Shown here piece by piece: positions 23,793-31,790 of a stretch of DNA of 36,946 nucleotides. The first letter of the stretch is position 1. Every line of letters begins with the position of its first letter. Origin of the DNA: an uncultured Bacilli bacterium (GTDB lineage Bacteria; Bacillota_I; Bacilli_A; RF39; UBA660); assembly GCA_948497845.1 (NCBI GenBank), contig CAOOMX010000009.1:1-36946 (forward strand), written 5' to 3'. The translations under genes were made by a program, and so were the position numbers. The notes below the pieces were generated by a model. It searched no databases. It was not told the DNA's origin and was given only the letters and a program-made list of their open reading frames with translations.

Positions 23793-24383
23793 ATGGGTAG
23801 AAGATTTGATCAGATAGATATAGTTCTTATAAGTTTAATTGGAGCCTATTTATTTATATTAGCAATAATAGGTTTAGTATTTCTTTTAAAATTAGTAGAT
23901 AAACATGAAGAGAAGAAAAACAAAAACATACCAAAAGAAAAAGAATTACCACAAAATCCAATTCCTACTCCTACCATACCTGCCAAAATAACAACCTTTA
24001 AACCTAGCAAAGACACGATAGCAGATAATAAAGATAAAGAAATTAAGGCAATTCCTACTAAAGAAACGACAAATCAAAAACTATTACCTTATAAAAATAA
24101 GACTGCATTAGAAAAAGAAAAAGATACAGTTACTAAAAATAAACCTACAACAGGAAAAAAGAAAACGGAACAAACAAAACAAAAAAGTGCTTCAAAAAGT
24201 AGCAAAAAAACGAATACTACATCTAAAGCGAAAACGAATAAATCGCCGAATACCAAAAAGAAAGCCTCTAAGAGTACAACAAAAACAACCAATACTTCTA
24301 AGAAAAACAATGTAACCAATCGTTCAAATGGATATGTAAGTCCAACAAAAAGAAAGAAAAAAAACAATAAAAAAAGAAAATAA
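23793..24383 (+). CDS. single-pass membrane protein with long lysine-rich disordered tail
   Basis: I do not recognise this 196-residue protein as a known family. It has a short N-terminus (MGRRFDQIDIV), one membrane helix (about residues 10-33, LISLIGAYLFILAIIGLVFLL) and then about 160 residues composed almost wholly of K, T, S, N and P with no predictable fold. The C-terminus is KRKKKNNKKRK. The strongly positive tail after the helix suggests it faces the cytoplasm, where it could bind nucleic acid or other anions, but a wall-facing tail binding teichoic acid cannot be excluded. It is single-gene, with its own promoter, a GGTGG ribosome binding site and a terminator at its stop codon. The sequence bias makes homology searches unreliable. 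Confidence 0.7.
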   Translation: MGRRFDQIDIVLISLIGAYLFILAIIGLVFLLKLVDKHEEKKNKNIPKEKELPQNPIPTPTIPAKITTFKPSKDTIADNKDKEIKAIPTKETTNQKLLPYKNKTALEKEKDTVTKNKPTTGKKKTEQTKQKSASKSSKKTNTTSKAKTNKSPNTKKKASKSTTKTTNTSKKNNVTNRSNGYVSPTKRKKKNNKKRK

Positions 24384-24408
24384 GGACACTAAAAATTCCT
24401 TATTTTTT
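24377..24408. terminator. bidirectional intrinsic terminator between convergent genes
   Basis: AAAATAAGGA (24377-24386) pairs with TCCTTATTTT (24397-24406), a 10-bp stem with A-rich and T-rich flanks on both sides. It overlaps the stop codon of the lysine-rich protein and abuts that of the LCP protein, so it serves both strands. Confidence 0.8.
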
Positions 24409-26389
24409 ATTGAAGAAAATCTAAAATATTATCATCTACCCCGGAAGGCTTTGTTGGTTTTTTATCATCCTTTTCTTCTTCATCTTTTTGATCATTTGGT
24501 TTAGAATCATTTGAAGAACTAGGTTTTTTCTCGCTATTCACAATATAAATGGTTAAGCTATCTACTGTAGATAACAAAGTATTTGCATGAACACTTTGCT
24601 CTCCAATTAAACCAACAGCTACTTCACTATTATAAAATTCGCTTTCTGGATCAACATAACGTATTGTCAATGAAATGCTATGTTCATCACAATATTTTCT
24701 AGCTTCATCTACAGATTTACCGATAAAGCTTGGAAGCGTACTAGAAGATGGATTCTTTTTCAAGCCCATTCCTGGAGAAGTAACAACATAAGGTTCATTG
24801 ACAGAAAAACCAAATGTTTTAACAGCCTCCTCTTTTTCAAGCCCAAGTGTTTGTTTAAGAGCCATTCTAATATCATCCAAACTATCTTTATAATAACCTT
24901 GAGCAGAAGTAATCATTTTAGACTGTGGCAAATAAACTGGCAAACTATAGGTTTCCAAATATGCTTTATTAATTGCTACTAATTCATCTCCATTTAAAGC
25001 ATTATTCAACATTTTTTTAATAACATTATATCCAGAAAGAATCTTAGACCTATCCATATTAGTAATCATATTATTACTTACAGCTGTTAAAATCTTTTGA
25101 AAATCACTAATACTATCAAAACTTAACAACTTACTTGCTAAAGCTTCTACTACTTGTTGTTGATGTTTAATACGATCTAAATCTCCCCCCAAATAAAGAT
25201 ATCTACAACGAGCATAAGCTAATGCCTCTTCTCCATTTAAAGTTTGAAAACCAGGGTCTAAATAAATAATTTCATTACCAGCATGGCGATCAGAATTTTG
25301 TTCACAAAATCTTCCATTACAATTGATTCCCAAAGCATGATGTTTTTTTACATCTGGAGCTTCAACATCAACATCTACACCTCCAACTGCATCAACTAAC
25401 TCAACAACTCCCTTAAAATTAATCTTAGCATAATAATCAATATCTACATCCAAGAAATTCTCTACAGTTTCAATAACACAATTCGTACCACCTGCTGCAG
25501 CTGAATTAATTTTATTATATTGATCCTTTTTACAAGCAATCGGAACAAATGTATCTCGTGGAATACTTACCATAATAGTTTTTAAGGTATTTGGATTAAA
25601 AGATACAAGCATCAAAGTATCTCCATTAAAAGCGGCATTTGCATTCAAGCCATCAGTCTCAGAATCCACCCCCATAACTAAAAACGTTAAAGGTTCACTA
25701 AAATCTTTATCACTTACAATCGAAGCATCTTTATTCTCTCTTGTTTCCTTATGTTCATAAACAACTTTTGTTTTACTAGAAAGAGTTTCCAAACCTTCTT
25801 CATCTCCATAAATAATAATATAATTACTAGGAACAAAAGCTGCATCAATATTTCCATCCAACAATTCTTTAAGCATCAAAGTATAATCGTCATAGTCTTC
25901 AATGGTATTAACTAACTTCTTCTCTACATATAATTTTTCAGCCAAAATATATCCTTCTACATCATCTTTATCGTTAATTCTACCAATAACAGAATCTTCA
26001 TCTAAAGTCTTATCATTTAGCATAACAAGTAAAGATTTATACTCTACTTTATCACTTTCTTTAATAGCCCCTAACTTATCATAAACAAAATCTATATAAT
26101 AAGCTCCTACTGAAAATAAAACAGTAAATAGCAAGGCAAGTAATGATGTAACAGCAAAAATATTGTATTTTTTAGTAAGTAAATTAATTAAATTCCATAC
26201 AACATACAACAGACCATATATACCAAAAACAAACAAAACAATAATCCGCAAAGCTGTTTCAATACCACTTAAACTCAAGATACTTTTGGCAAAGAAAAGA
26301 AAACTTATAAAATAAGCCAATATCAAAAAATAATAAGTATATCTTGTAACAGGCTTTACCCGCTTTAATTTTCTAAAAATTCTTCTCAT
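24407..26389 (-). CDS. LytR-CpsA-Psr (LCP) ligase with extra membrane helices and a C-terminal PASTA-like domain
   Basis: A 660-residue protein. Three N-terminal membrane helices (residues about 18-105) are followed by an extracytoplasmic region of about 120 residues that I cannot assign (EGYILAEKLYVEKKLVNTIEDYDDY...). The LCP domain spans about 233-470: LTFLVMGVDSETDG, MLVSFNPNTLKTIMVSIPRDTF, FLDVDIDYYAKINFKGVVELVDAVGGVDV, and LNGEEALAYARCRYLYLGGDLDRIKHQQQVV with the key arginines. LCP enzymes move undecaprenyl-linked polymers (WTA or capsule) to peptidoglycan. Near 560-630 is one PASTA-like repeat (LPSFIGKSVDEARKYCDEHSISLTIRYV). The end is acidic and disordered. It is the last gene of the operon starting at 29037. 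Confidence 0.85.
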   Translation of the reverse strand: MRRIFRKLKRVKPVTRYTYYFLILAYFISFLFFAKSILSLSGIETALRIIVLFVFGIYGLLYVVWNLINLLTKKYNIFAVTSLLALLFTVLFSVGAYYIDFVYDKLGAIKESDKVEYKSLLVMLNDKTLDEDSVIGRINDKDDVEGYILAEKLYVEKKLVNTIEDYDDYTLMLKELLDGNIDAAFVPSNYIIIYGDEEGLETLSSKTKVVYEHKETRENKDASIVSDKDFSEPLTFLVMGVDSETDGLNANAAFNGDTLMLVSFNPNTLKTIMVSIPRDTFVPIACKKDQYNKINSAAAGGTNCVIETVENFLDVDIDYYAKINFKGVVELVDAVGGVDVDVEAPDVKKHHALGINCNGRFCEQNSDRHAGNEIIYLDPGFQTLNGEEALAYARCRYLYLGGDLDRIKHQQQVVEALASKLLSFDSISDFQKILTAVSNNMITNMDRSKILSGYNVIKKMLNNALNGDELVAINKAYLETYSLPVYLPQSKMITSAQGYYKDSLDDIRMALKQTLGLEKEEAVKTFGFSVNEPYVVTSPGMGLKKNPSSSTLPSFIGKSVDEARKYCDEHSISLTIRYVDPESEFYNSEVAVGLIGEQSVHANTLLSTVDSLTIYIVNSEKKPSSSNDSKPNDQKDEEEKDDKKPTKPSGVDDNILDFLQ

Positions 26390-26396
26390 CTACCTT

Positions 26397-27032
26397 TTAT
26401 TCTCCTGTTTTGTATTGAACAACATAAACTTTATCATCCTCTAAAACTGTTGTTACAACACCTGTTTTATCATAACCTAAATCTTTTTCATATTCCCATG
26501 AAAGTTCTATATCAAAAGAATCTAATTCCTTATCTTCCCCTATCGTAAAAGTACCTTTTTTTATATCTTTTACTTCTATACTTTTAACAACAGGCAACTC
26601 CTGCTTTCTTTTACCATCAGTATAATTATTAACTAACTTATAAAGAGTATCCATAGCATTCATTTTATAATTAGCTACTGCTGAAGGATATACATATTCA
26701 CTTCCTCCTACATCATATTTATTTGCCTTATTATCAATCGTAAACAAATCAATAATAAACATCTTTGTTAACACTTTAGCATATTCTTCATAATTAATGG
26801 TATCACTTTTCAAAACTGTTTTAAGTTCATTATAGGTTTCTTTCATTAAAGCCGTATCTCTATCATCTAATGTATACATAAATTCTTCTATAGAATCTAC
26901 TACCTTCGGAGCATCTACAATAGGCTTAGAAAAAAACTTAAAGCTTAAAAAGATCACACTAGCTACAACCATTAACAAAAGAACAAGTTTAAATACAAAC
27001 TTTATCTTTGTTTTTCTTTTTTTCCTTCTCAT
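26397..27032 (-). CDS. single-pass membrane-anchored extracytoplasmic protein, unknown function
   Basis: A 211-residue protein with a very basic start (MRRKKRKTKIKF), one membrane helix (about 13-32) and an extracytoplasmic domain of about 175 residues with mixed helices then strands (PVVKSIEVKDIKKGTFTIG, SFDIELSWEYEKDLGYDKTGVVTTVLEDDKVYVVQYKTGE). The helix-then-strand order recalls NTF2-like or wall-accessory proteins, but I cannot assign a family. It sits between the LTA-synthase-type gene (ending 27035) and the LCP gene (starting 26389), with gaps of only 2 and 7 bases, so the three are co-transcribed and it probably assists wall-polymer synthesis or attachment. Confidence 0.75.
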   Translation of the reverse strand: MRRKKRKTKIKFVFKLVLLLMVVASVIFLSFKFFSKPIVDAPKVVDSIEEFMYTLDDRDTALMKETYNELKTVLKSDTINYEEYAKVLTKMFIIDLFTIDNKANKYDVGGSEYVYPSAVANYKMNAMDTLYKLVNNYTDGKRKQELPVVKSIEVKDIKKGTFTIGEDKELDSFDIELSWEYEKDLGYDKTGVVTTVLEDDKVYVVQYKTGE

Positions 27033-27034
27033 CT

Positions 27035-27394
27035 TTATTCCCCATCCATTGATACAGTATCATGTAAATTATAAACAATAATTGCATTAGATACTTCTAA
27101 CTTTTCTTCAGCAATCTTAGCTAAATTTTGAATATATACTTCGTCTACTTCACTACCATCAAATACTTTATATTCTCCCGTAGAATTATTATAATAAAGT
27201 TTATTTGTTAAAAAATTACCATTAGGAAAAACAACCATATTATCATCTTTACTATTAAAAATATCACTTCCTACAGAATATTTATTATTAAGACCATACA
27301 TATTTAAAATAGTTGTAGATACATCATACATACCCATAGTATAATTAACTTCCCCTTTAAATATACGTTGCAAGTTCTTATTCTTACTCCACAT
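27035..27394 (-). CDS. LTA-synthase-type enzyme, C-terminal part after a frameshift
   Basis: The fragment begins inside a conserved region. Reading upstream in the same frame gives EYDYYAHELNKKTPLVMWSKNKNLQ, followed by VNYTMGMYDVSTTILNMYGL and DIFNSKDDNMVVFPNGNFLT, all typical of the last part of LTA-synthase-type sulfatase domains. It directly continues the protein at 27415-29037 once a one-base deletion near 27463 is corrected (ACGAAGAGG instead of ACGGAAGAGG). There is no ribosome binding site before the internal ATG at 27394. The restored enzyme would be about 665 residues. Confidence 0.75.
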   Translation of the reverse strand: MWSKNKNLQRIFKGEVNYTMGMYDVSTTILNMYGLNNKYSVGSDIFNSKDDNMVVFPNGNFLTNKLYYNNSTGEYKVFDGSEVDEVYIQNLAKIAEEKLEVSNAIIVYNLHDTVSMDGE

Positions 27395-27414
27395 AACTAA
27401 TGGTGTTTTCTTAT

Positions 27415-29037
27415 TTAGTTCATGGGCATAATAGTCATATTCTTTATATTCTGGATCCTCTTCGTTTCCGGATTAAAATTATACAAATAATTAATTTCTG
27501 AACGAGAAAGTCTAGCATCATGATCTCCATAGAATACAAATAAAGTATCATTAAACTCATCTGCTTCTTTTATATATTTTATAAAATCTCCTAAAGCAAT
27601 ATCAGCATAATTAACGCTTCGAATATACTCTCCAACCACTGAATTTTGTAAATCTGTATTGACTTCTTCGGTAACAAGACCTGTTACTTCATCTTCCTTT
27701 TTATATTTAACAGATAAATCTAACAAAGAGTTAAGAGCAGCCCATTTAAAGGAAGAATGATTAGATAAGGTAATAACGGTTCCCATATAATTATTGTATG
27801 TTTTACCTATATTTTCCATTATCTTAACAGACTGTTCAAAGAATAAGCGATCATTAATCCCTAAATTAACAACATCTTCATTTGTGTATTTATAAGACTC
27901 TTCAAAATACATTCCATCATATCCTAAGGAAGGATGTGCTTTATTTCTATTCCACATAGACGAATAATTTCCATGCATACTATATATATAATAGCCTTGA
28001 TTCTTTAAAAATTTTGGCAATGTTTGATAATTTCGATCATAATAACTTACAAATACAGTACCACTAGCTGCTGGCATAAGACCTGTAAGTAATGTAAATT
28101 CTGTATCACTACTCGTTCCTGTACTAACTTGTGGATAAAAGTTTTTAAAAAACATTCCTTCTTTAGCTAATTTATTTAGATTAGGAGTAACTTCTGCTCC
28201 ATTAAATGATAAATCCATTAAGAATGTTTGCATACTTTCCATATGAACAAAAACAATATTGTAGCCTTTTAAAACTCCAGTATAATCATTTTCTTGATGT
28301 TTTTCTTTTTTACTGAAATATTGATTAAAAGATTCTAAAGCTTCATCATATCCAAATAAACTGCTAATTTTAGGAGTTAAAGATTGTACTAAGTCATTAA
28401 ATTGATACATAATAAGACCAAATCTTTCGACAATGTAAACTCTATTCCATTGTTTAGCAAGACGAGAATAATCTGTACCAGTTGCCACTCCAAAACTATA
28501 GCCAACACAAAGAGCTCCAACAATTAAGGTAGAAGCTACCATTTTCTTTCCTTTTTCTATTTTATCAATAAAATAATAATAAGTTGAATTAGATAATTTT
28601 CTATGAATAACATAAAAAATAATAGGAATAACAAGATACATTAAATCTACTACTCTTAATTTATCATAAATTGACCCTGTAACAGTTTCTACTTGCCCAA
28701 CAGTAGCAAGTTCTCCAAAAGAGGCAAATGATGTATAAAAGGTATAATAAATTGAACTAATTATACTCATGATAGTAAAAATAATAATCCATATAAAATA
28801 ATACTTAAATTGATTTTTAGGTTTAACAAAATAACCAAAAGCTCCTATAATCAAAATTAACCCCAAATCAGTTATTAAAGGCTTTATTGACCAAAAAGAA
28901 CCTATCGTAAATTTACGTACACACATAGTACTAATTAATGCTAATATTACATATGATATAAACAAACGATTCGTTATTATATATTCAATTATATTCTTTC
29001 GAACTGTTTTAAAAAATTTAGAGATTTTTTCTTTCAT
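27415..29037 (-). CDS. LTA-synthase-type phosphoglycerol transferase (main part; frameshifted near the 3' end)
   Basis: Five N-terminal helices are followed by the extracytoplasmic sulfatase-fold domain. GYNIVFVHMESMQTFLMD gives the metal-binding glutamate, YPQVSTGTSSDTEFTLLTGLMP the catalytic threonine, and DTLFVFYGDHDARL the metal-binding D-H pair. By family it transfers glycerol-phosphate from phosphatidylglycerol to build lipoteichoic acid or decorate wall polymers. The true start is the ATG at 29037 behind AGAGGGAG; the longer frame to 29118 runs through the promoter. After PETK the frame departs from family sequence owing to a missing base near 27463. It is distinct in sequence from the similar gene at 3491-5219. 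First gene of an operon ending with the LCP protein. Confidence 0.85.
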   Translation of the reverse strand: MKEKISKFFKTVRKNIIEYIITNRLFISYVILALISTMCVRKFTIGSFWSIKPLITDLGLILIIGAFGYFVKPKNQFKYYFIWIIIFTIMSIISSIYYTFYTSFASFGELATVGQVETVTGSIYDKLRVVDLMYLVIPIIFYVIHRKLSNSTYYYFIDKIEKGKKMVASTLIVGALCVGYSFGVATGTDYSRLAKQWNRVYIVERFGLIMYQFNDLVQSLTPKISSLFGYDEALESFNQYFSKKEKHQENDYTGVLKGYNIVFVHMESMQTFLMDLSFNGAEVTPNLNKLAKEGMFFKNFYPQVSTGTSSDTEFTLLTGLMPAASGTVFVSYYDRNYQTLPKFLKNQGYYIYSMHGNYSSMWNRNKAHPSLGYDGMYFEESYKYTNEDVVNLGINDRLFFEQSVKIMENIGKTYNNYMGTVITLSNHSSFKWAALNSLLDLSVKYKKEDEVTGLVTEEVNTDLQNSVVGEYIRSVNYADIALGDFIKYIKEADEFNDTLFVFYGDHDARLSRSEINYLYNFNPETKRIQNIKNMTIMPMN

Positions 29038-29056
29038 AATATACTCCCTCTTTAAA

Positions 29057-29084
29057 ATTATAGCACAATTGAAATTTTTAGCAA
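29057..29084 (-). promoter_or_regulatory. promoter of the LTA-synthase/LCP operon
   Basis: Minus-strand TTGCTA (29079-29084), 16-base spacer and TATAAT (29057-29062) with an upstream TG (TGCTATAAT). It confirms the start at 29037 and is back-to-back with the promoter of the tRNA-like sequence. Confidence 0.6.
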
Positions 29085-29090
29085 ATCTTG

Positions 29091-29119
29091 TTGCAAATTT
29101 TTTCATAATTTGATACAAT
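29091..29119 (+). promoter_or_regulatory. promoter before the tRNA-Gly-like sequence
   Basis: TTGCAA (29091-29096), 17-base spacer, TACAAT (29114-29119). It ends 8 bases before the tRNA-like sequence, the normal position for a tRNA promoter. Confidence 0.55.
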
Positions 29120-29127
29120 TTGTTTAC

Positions 29128-29204
29128 GCAGGTGTAGTACAGCGGTTAGTATGCGACCTTGCCAACGCAATAACGCTAGGTCAGACATTAGCCATTAAAC
29201 TTGC
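29128..29204 (+). pseudogene. decayed tRNA-Gly-like sequence
   Basis: The first 24 bases match the intact tRNA-Gly at 29332 with two changes, including acceptor arm GCAGGT and the D arm. The anticodon-loop TTGCCAACGC is present. Beyond that the sequence diverges: the anticodon stem is lost in its normal form and no T-loop (TTCGA) is present. ACTTGC at 29199-29204 pairs with GCAGGT, so the total of 77 bases still has tRNA length and a closed acceptor stem. GACCT and AGGTC inside could pair around an enlarged loop. It is most likely a damaged tRNA gene; a specialised tRNA-like RNA is a less likely reading. Confidence 0.55.
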
Positions 29205-29285
29205 GATAAATAAAGAGTTTATGATGTATGAGTGATTGAAAATTGCATCTCATGTACCAAAATCGTGTACCAAAGTCACAATTTA

Positions 29286-29294
29286 TGGTATAAT
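29286..29294 (+). promoter_or_regulatory. extended -10 promoter of tRNA-Gly
   Basis: TGGTATAAT (TATAAT at 29289-29294) lies 37 bases before the tRNA. No good -35 box is present. Confidence 0.45.
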
Positions 29295-29331
29295 AATGTT
29301 AGTAAATTTTGATTAGTCATACATTAAAAAT

Positions 29332-29406
29332 GCAGGTATAGTACAGTGGTTAGTACACCGCGTTGCCAACGCGGGGACACGAGTTCGAGTCTCGTTACTT
29401 GCTCCA
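29332..29406 (+). tRNA. tRNA-Gly (anticodon GCC)
   Basis: A complete cloverleaf: acceptor GCAGGTA/TACTTGC with one G-T pair, D stem GTAC/GTAC, anticodon stem CCGCG/CGCGG with loop TTGCCAA (GCC at 29365-29367), T stem ACGAG/CTCGT with loop TTCGAGT, and an encoded CCA end. A strong terminator follows at once, so it is a single-tRNA transcript. The integrase gene of the mobile element lies just past its 3' end, so the tRNA is the likely integration site. Confidence 0.95.
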
Positions 29407-29416
29407 AGTTGATTAC

Positions 29417-29446
29417 AAAATCTCTTGAAATACAGAGATTTTTTTT
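29417..29446 (+). terminator. intrinsic terminator after tRNA-Gly
   Basis: AAAATCTCT pairs with AGAGATTTT around an 8-base loop and is followed by a run of T. It ends the tRNA transcript 10 bases after CCA and lies inside the presumed attachment region. Confidence 0.8.
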
Positions 29447-29455
29447 ATGTCATTT

Positions 29456-29482
29456 AAAAAGTTGAAACACAAAGATTTCAAC
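29456..29482 (-). terminator. terminator of the integrase operon
   Basis: On the minus strand GTTGAAA and TTTCAAC (29461-29482) form a 7-bp stem overlapping the integrase stop codon, followed by TTTTT. It stops element transcription before it reaches the tRNA. Confidence 0.55.
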
Positions 29483-31040
29483 TATTACTCATTCTATTTA
29501 AAGGTTCTATTTTTATTTTCTTATAAATTGGTTTAAATCCTACAAACATTGCTTCTATTTCTTCATCATCTAGGTCGACATCGATTTTAGAAATCTTATT
29601 AAATACTGGAAATAACTCAAATAAATATTCAGTACATGTTTTTAAGTCATTTTCCATATTGCTTTTATCTACTGACTTATTGAGTATCTTTTCCATAATA
29701 TTTATTTGCTTTCTAGCATTATTTAATCTATTCATACATAGACAATAAAGTTCTGAATATGTTGCTCCCAGTGTATTTCTAAATTCAGCTTCGAATTTAT
29801 CCAATAACTTTTTATCTTCTTCTAAATTAGATTGATTATATATACCCCAAACAGTACTATCTTTAGACCAACCAAATCTCTTTTTTACCGCTTTAAGATT
29901 TGTTTCTCCACTTAACATAAACGTCGCTGCACTATGTCGTAATACACGAAGAGGAAGATCCTCATAACCAAGAGAACGGATAAACATTCTCCATTCATAG
30001 GTATATCTACTAGGAGTTATCATTTCATTTTCTTCCCATGCTGTAAATATATAGTCATCTTCACATACTAGCATACCGCTATTTTCTTTAAAGCTTCTAT
30101 AACAATCTATCAAGTCAAGAGTATATGTACTGACACTAATTTCTCTTTCGCTACTTTTTGTTTTTAAATCTTTTACTATAAGCTCGCCAGTTAACCTCGA
30201 TTTTACAACAGCACGAACAATCTTAATAGTTCCACGCAATCTATTAATATCGGAGAATTTTAGTGCTAAAATTTCTTCCATACGCAAACCAGTTTCAAGA
30301 TAAAGATTAATTAAAGTTTTAAATCTAATATTCTTTTTATCAATCTCATTTAAAACATAATGAATATCTACAGTTGCCAAATAGTTTCTGTCTTTTGGAG
30401 TGTAAACAGGCTTACGATCCACGTCATCGAGTGGGTTCTTTTCTATTAATTTCAGTACATCTTTAAAGTACTCAAACAATTTATGCATTAATTCATATGG
30501 ATTAAATAGGCTATTTTCAGACATCTTTCCTGACTTAGTTTCTCTTAATGGTTCAGCATTAAATAAATCATCAACAAACTCTTGAGCGTCTTCAGTAGTA
30601 ACATTAATTACTTTTTTCTTTAAGAATTTACATTCTGTTATAAATCTGCTCTTTGATATCATAACATCTTTTTCATAAGTGGTTACTACAATTTTTTTGT
30701 CTATCAAAGTTTTCCTATACTCAAAAAATAATTTTAGACCGTCCTCAACAGTTAAATTCAAGTATGATTTTATATCCTGTGATTGTTTGCTTATGTATTC
30801 TTGGTGCTTATTAATGTTTTTAAGCATATCATACTTCTTATTAATTGCATCTAAAAGATTGTTTACAACTTTAGTCTGGCGATCGTTTGCTCCTTTAACA
30901 CGGATAGAGATCCTAAACTTGTTAGGACCTATCTCCGAAATGTATTTTAAATCTTCATCTGTTATACCGTATGCTTTTGCTTCGTTATAAGAAATAGAAA
31001 ACCTTTTAATTACTTCTTTTGATAATTTATTGGCTTTCAC
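29478..31040 (-). CDS. tyrosine recombinase/integrase
   Basis: A 520-residue integrase. An N-terminal arm-binding region (about 1-60) and core-binding domain (about 95-200) precede the catalytic domain, with the first arginine in YLETGLRMEEILALKF (R253), a lysine region at DLKTKSSERE (about 293), box II at LPLRVLRHSAATFM (R368) and the tyrosine in TVWGIYNQSN (Y401). Two usual histidines differ: the H of H-x-L-R is R365 and the later G-H is G-W (W391). Such replacements occur in some active recombinases. About 110 residues follow the tyrosine, which is long for the family. The GTG start with GGAGAA lies inside the end of the excisionase gene (14-base overlap). It most likely integrates the element at the adjacent tRNA-Gly. 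Confidence 0.9.
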   Translation of the reverse strand: MKANKLSKEVIKRFSISYNEAKAYGITDEDLKYISEIGPNKFRISIRVKGANDRQTKVVNNLLDAINKKYDMLKNINKHQEYISKQSQDIKSYLNLTVEDGLKLFFEYRKTLIDKKIVVTTYEKDVMISKSRFITECKFLKKKVINVTTEDAQEFVDDLFNAEPLRETKSGKMSENSLFNPYELMHKLFEYFKDVLKLIEKNPLDDVDRKPVYTPKDRNYLATVDIHYVLNEIDKKNIRFKTLINLYLETGLRMEEILALKFSDINRLRGTIKIVRAVVKSRLTGELIVKDLKTKSSEREISVSTYTLDLIDCYRSFKENSGMLVCEDDYIFTAWEENEMITPSRYTYEWRMFIRSLGYEDLPLRVLRHSAATFMLSGETNLKAVKKRFGWSKDSTVWGIYNQSNLEEDKKLLDKFEAEFRNTLGATYSELYCLCMNRLNNARKQINIMEKILNKSVDKSNMENDLKTCTEYLFELFPVFNKISKIDVDLDDEEIEAMFVGFKPIYKKIKIEPLNRMSNS

Positions 31041-31356
31041 TTGTTCTCCACGATGTAAAAGAGTTTGGGCTTAATTTTTGCTGTCTGCTTCTTTCAAGAA
31101 AAGCATCTATATCCTTTAAATAGAAGTGTCTTACATTACCTATAAATGTAACAGGAAGTTGTCCTTCGTTAATTGCTTTAGTTAAAATGTACTTGCTTAA
31201 CTTAGGATATATCTTTTCAACTTCTGTAATACTGTATAATTGTTCTTTTTCTTCTTTAATTTTTTCTGCCATTACCTCAAGCTGATACTTCTTTATACGG
31301 CTACCAAATTCAATGAATATGTCGCCTAAATTTTCAATCTCTTTATTTATATTCAT
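31027..31356 (-). CDS. excisionase-like winged-helix DNA-binding protein
   Basis: A 109-residue protein with a coiled-coil-like N-terminal half (EIENLGDIFIEFGSRIKKYQLEVMAEKIKEE) and a C-terminal MerR/Xis-type HTH: LYSITEVEKIYPKLSKYILTKAINEGQLPVTFIGNVRHFYLKDIDAFLE, ending in the wing and the FL-DIDAFL tail seen in helix-turn-helix family 17 proteins. Directly upstream of and overlapping the integrase gene, it is the likely recombination directionality factor. The end is serine- and threonine-rich. The start has a GAGAGATAA site. Confidence 0.75.
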   Translation of the reverse strand: MNINKEIENLGDIFIEFGSRIKKYQLEVMAEKIKEEKEQLYSITEVEKIYPKLSKYILTKAINEGQLPVTFIGNVRHFYLKDIDAFLERSRQQKLSPNSFTSWRTSESQ

Positions 31357-31360
31357 AAAA

Positions 31361-31759
31361 TTATCTCTCTTTCTTTTCTATTTTTTTATCCATTCTTGTT
31401 CTTATTACTTCCATAAGATAGTTTCTAACCTTATTGTGTAATTCTTTTGCTCTTGCTTCAGTAAATATTTTAAAAGGGAGTTCTTCTTTCCAATGATTGC
31501 TGTTATCACAATCATTATGAGTTCCTATAATAACTTTCATTTGATTGTCGCAATCTCTTTCAGTTGGAAGATAAGCCCAGATGCATAAATCTGATGCTGG
31601 GTTAAACTTATCATAAATTTTTAGTAAAACTCCTTCTTCTAAACCATTATTAAAGACATCAATAATTCCGTCTATATCTGTTTCTTCTTTTAATAATTCA
31701 TTTGCTATAGAATTAAATATATTTACTGATTTTTTTATTTTATCAGACCATTTAATCAT
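31361..31759 (-). CDS. hypothetical protein of the element
   Basis: A 132-residue soluble protein (MIKWSDKIKKSVNIFNSIANELLKEETDIDGI...) with an acidic middle, one tryptophan-rich stretch (LCIWAYLPTERDCDNQMKVIIGTHNDCDNSNHWKEE) and a basic end (RTRMDKKIEKKER). I do not recognise a family. AAGGAG precedes the start and it ends 5 bases before the excisionase gene, so it belongs to the same transcript as xis and int. The aspartate/cysteine/histidine-containing middle might bind metal, but this is a guess. Confidence 0.65.
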   Translation of the reverse strand: MIKWSDKIKKSVNIFNSIANELLKEETDIDGIIDVFNNGLEEGVLLKIYDKFNPASDLCIWAYLPTERDCDNQMKVIIGTHNDCDNSNHWKEELPFKIFTEARAKELHNKVRNYLMEVIRTRMDKKIEKKER

Positions 31760-31790
31760 GATAACAACTCCTTAAATTTTTTATTAGTAC

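Noticed and set aside
24089..24367. Minus-strand hydrophobic frame opposite the lysine-rich gene
   Set aside because: A phenylalanine/leucine-rich shadow of lysine codons on the other strand.
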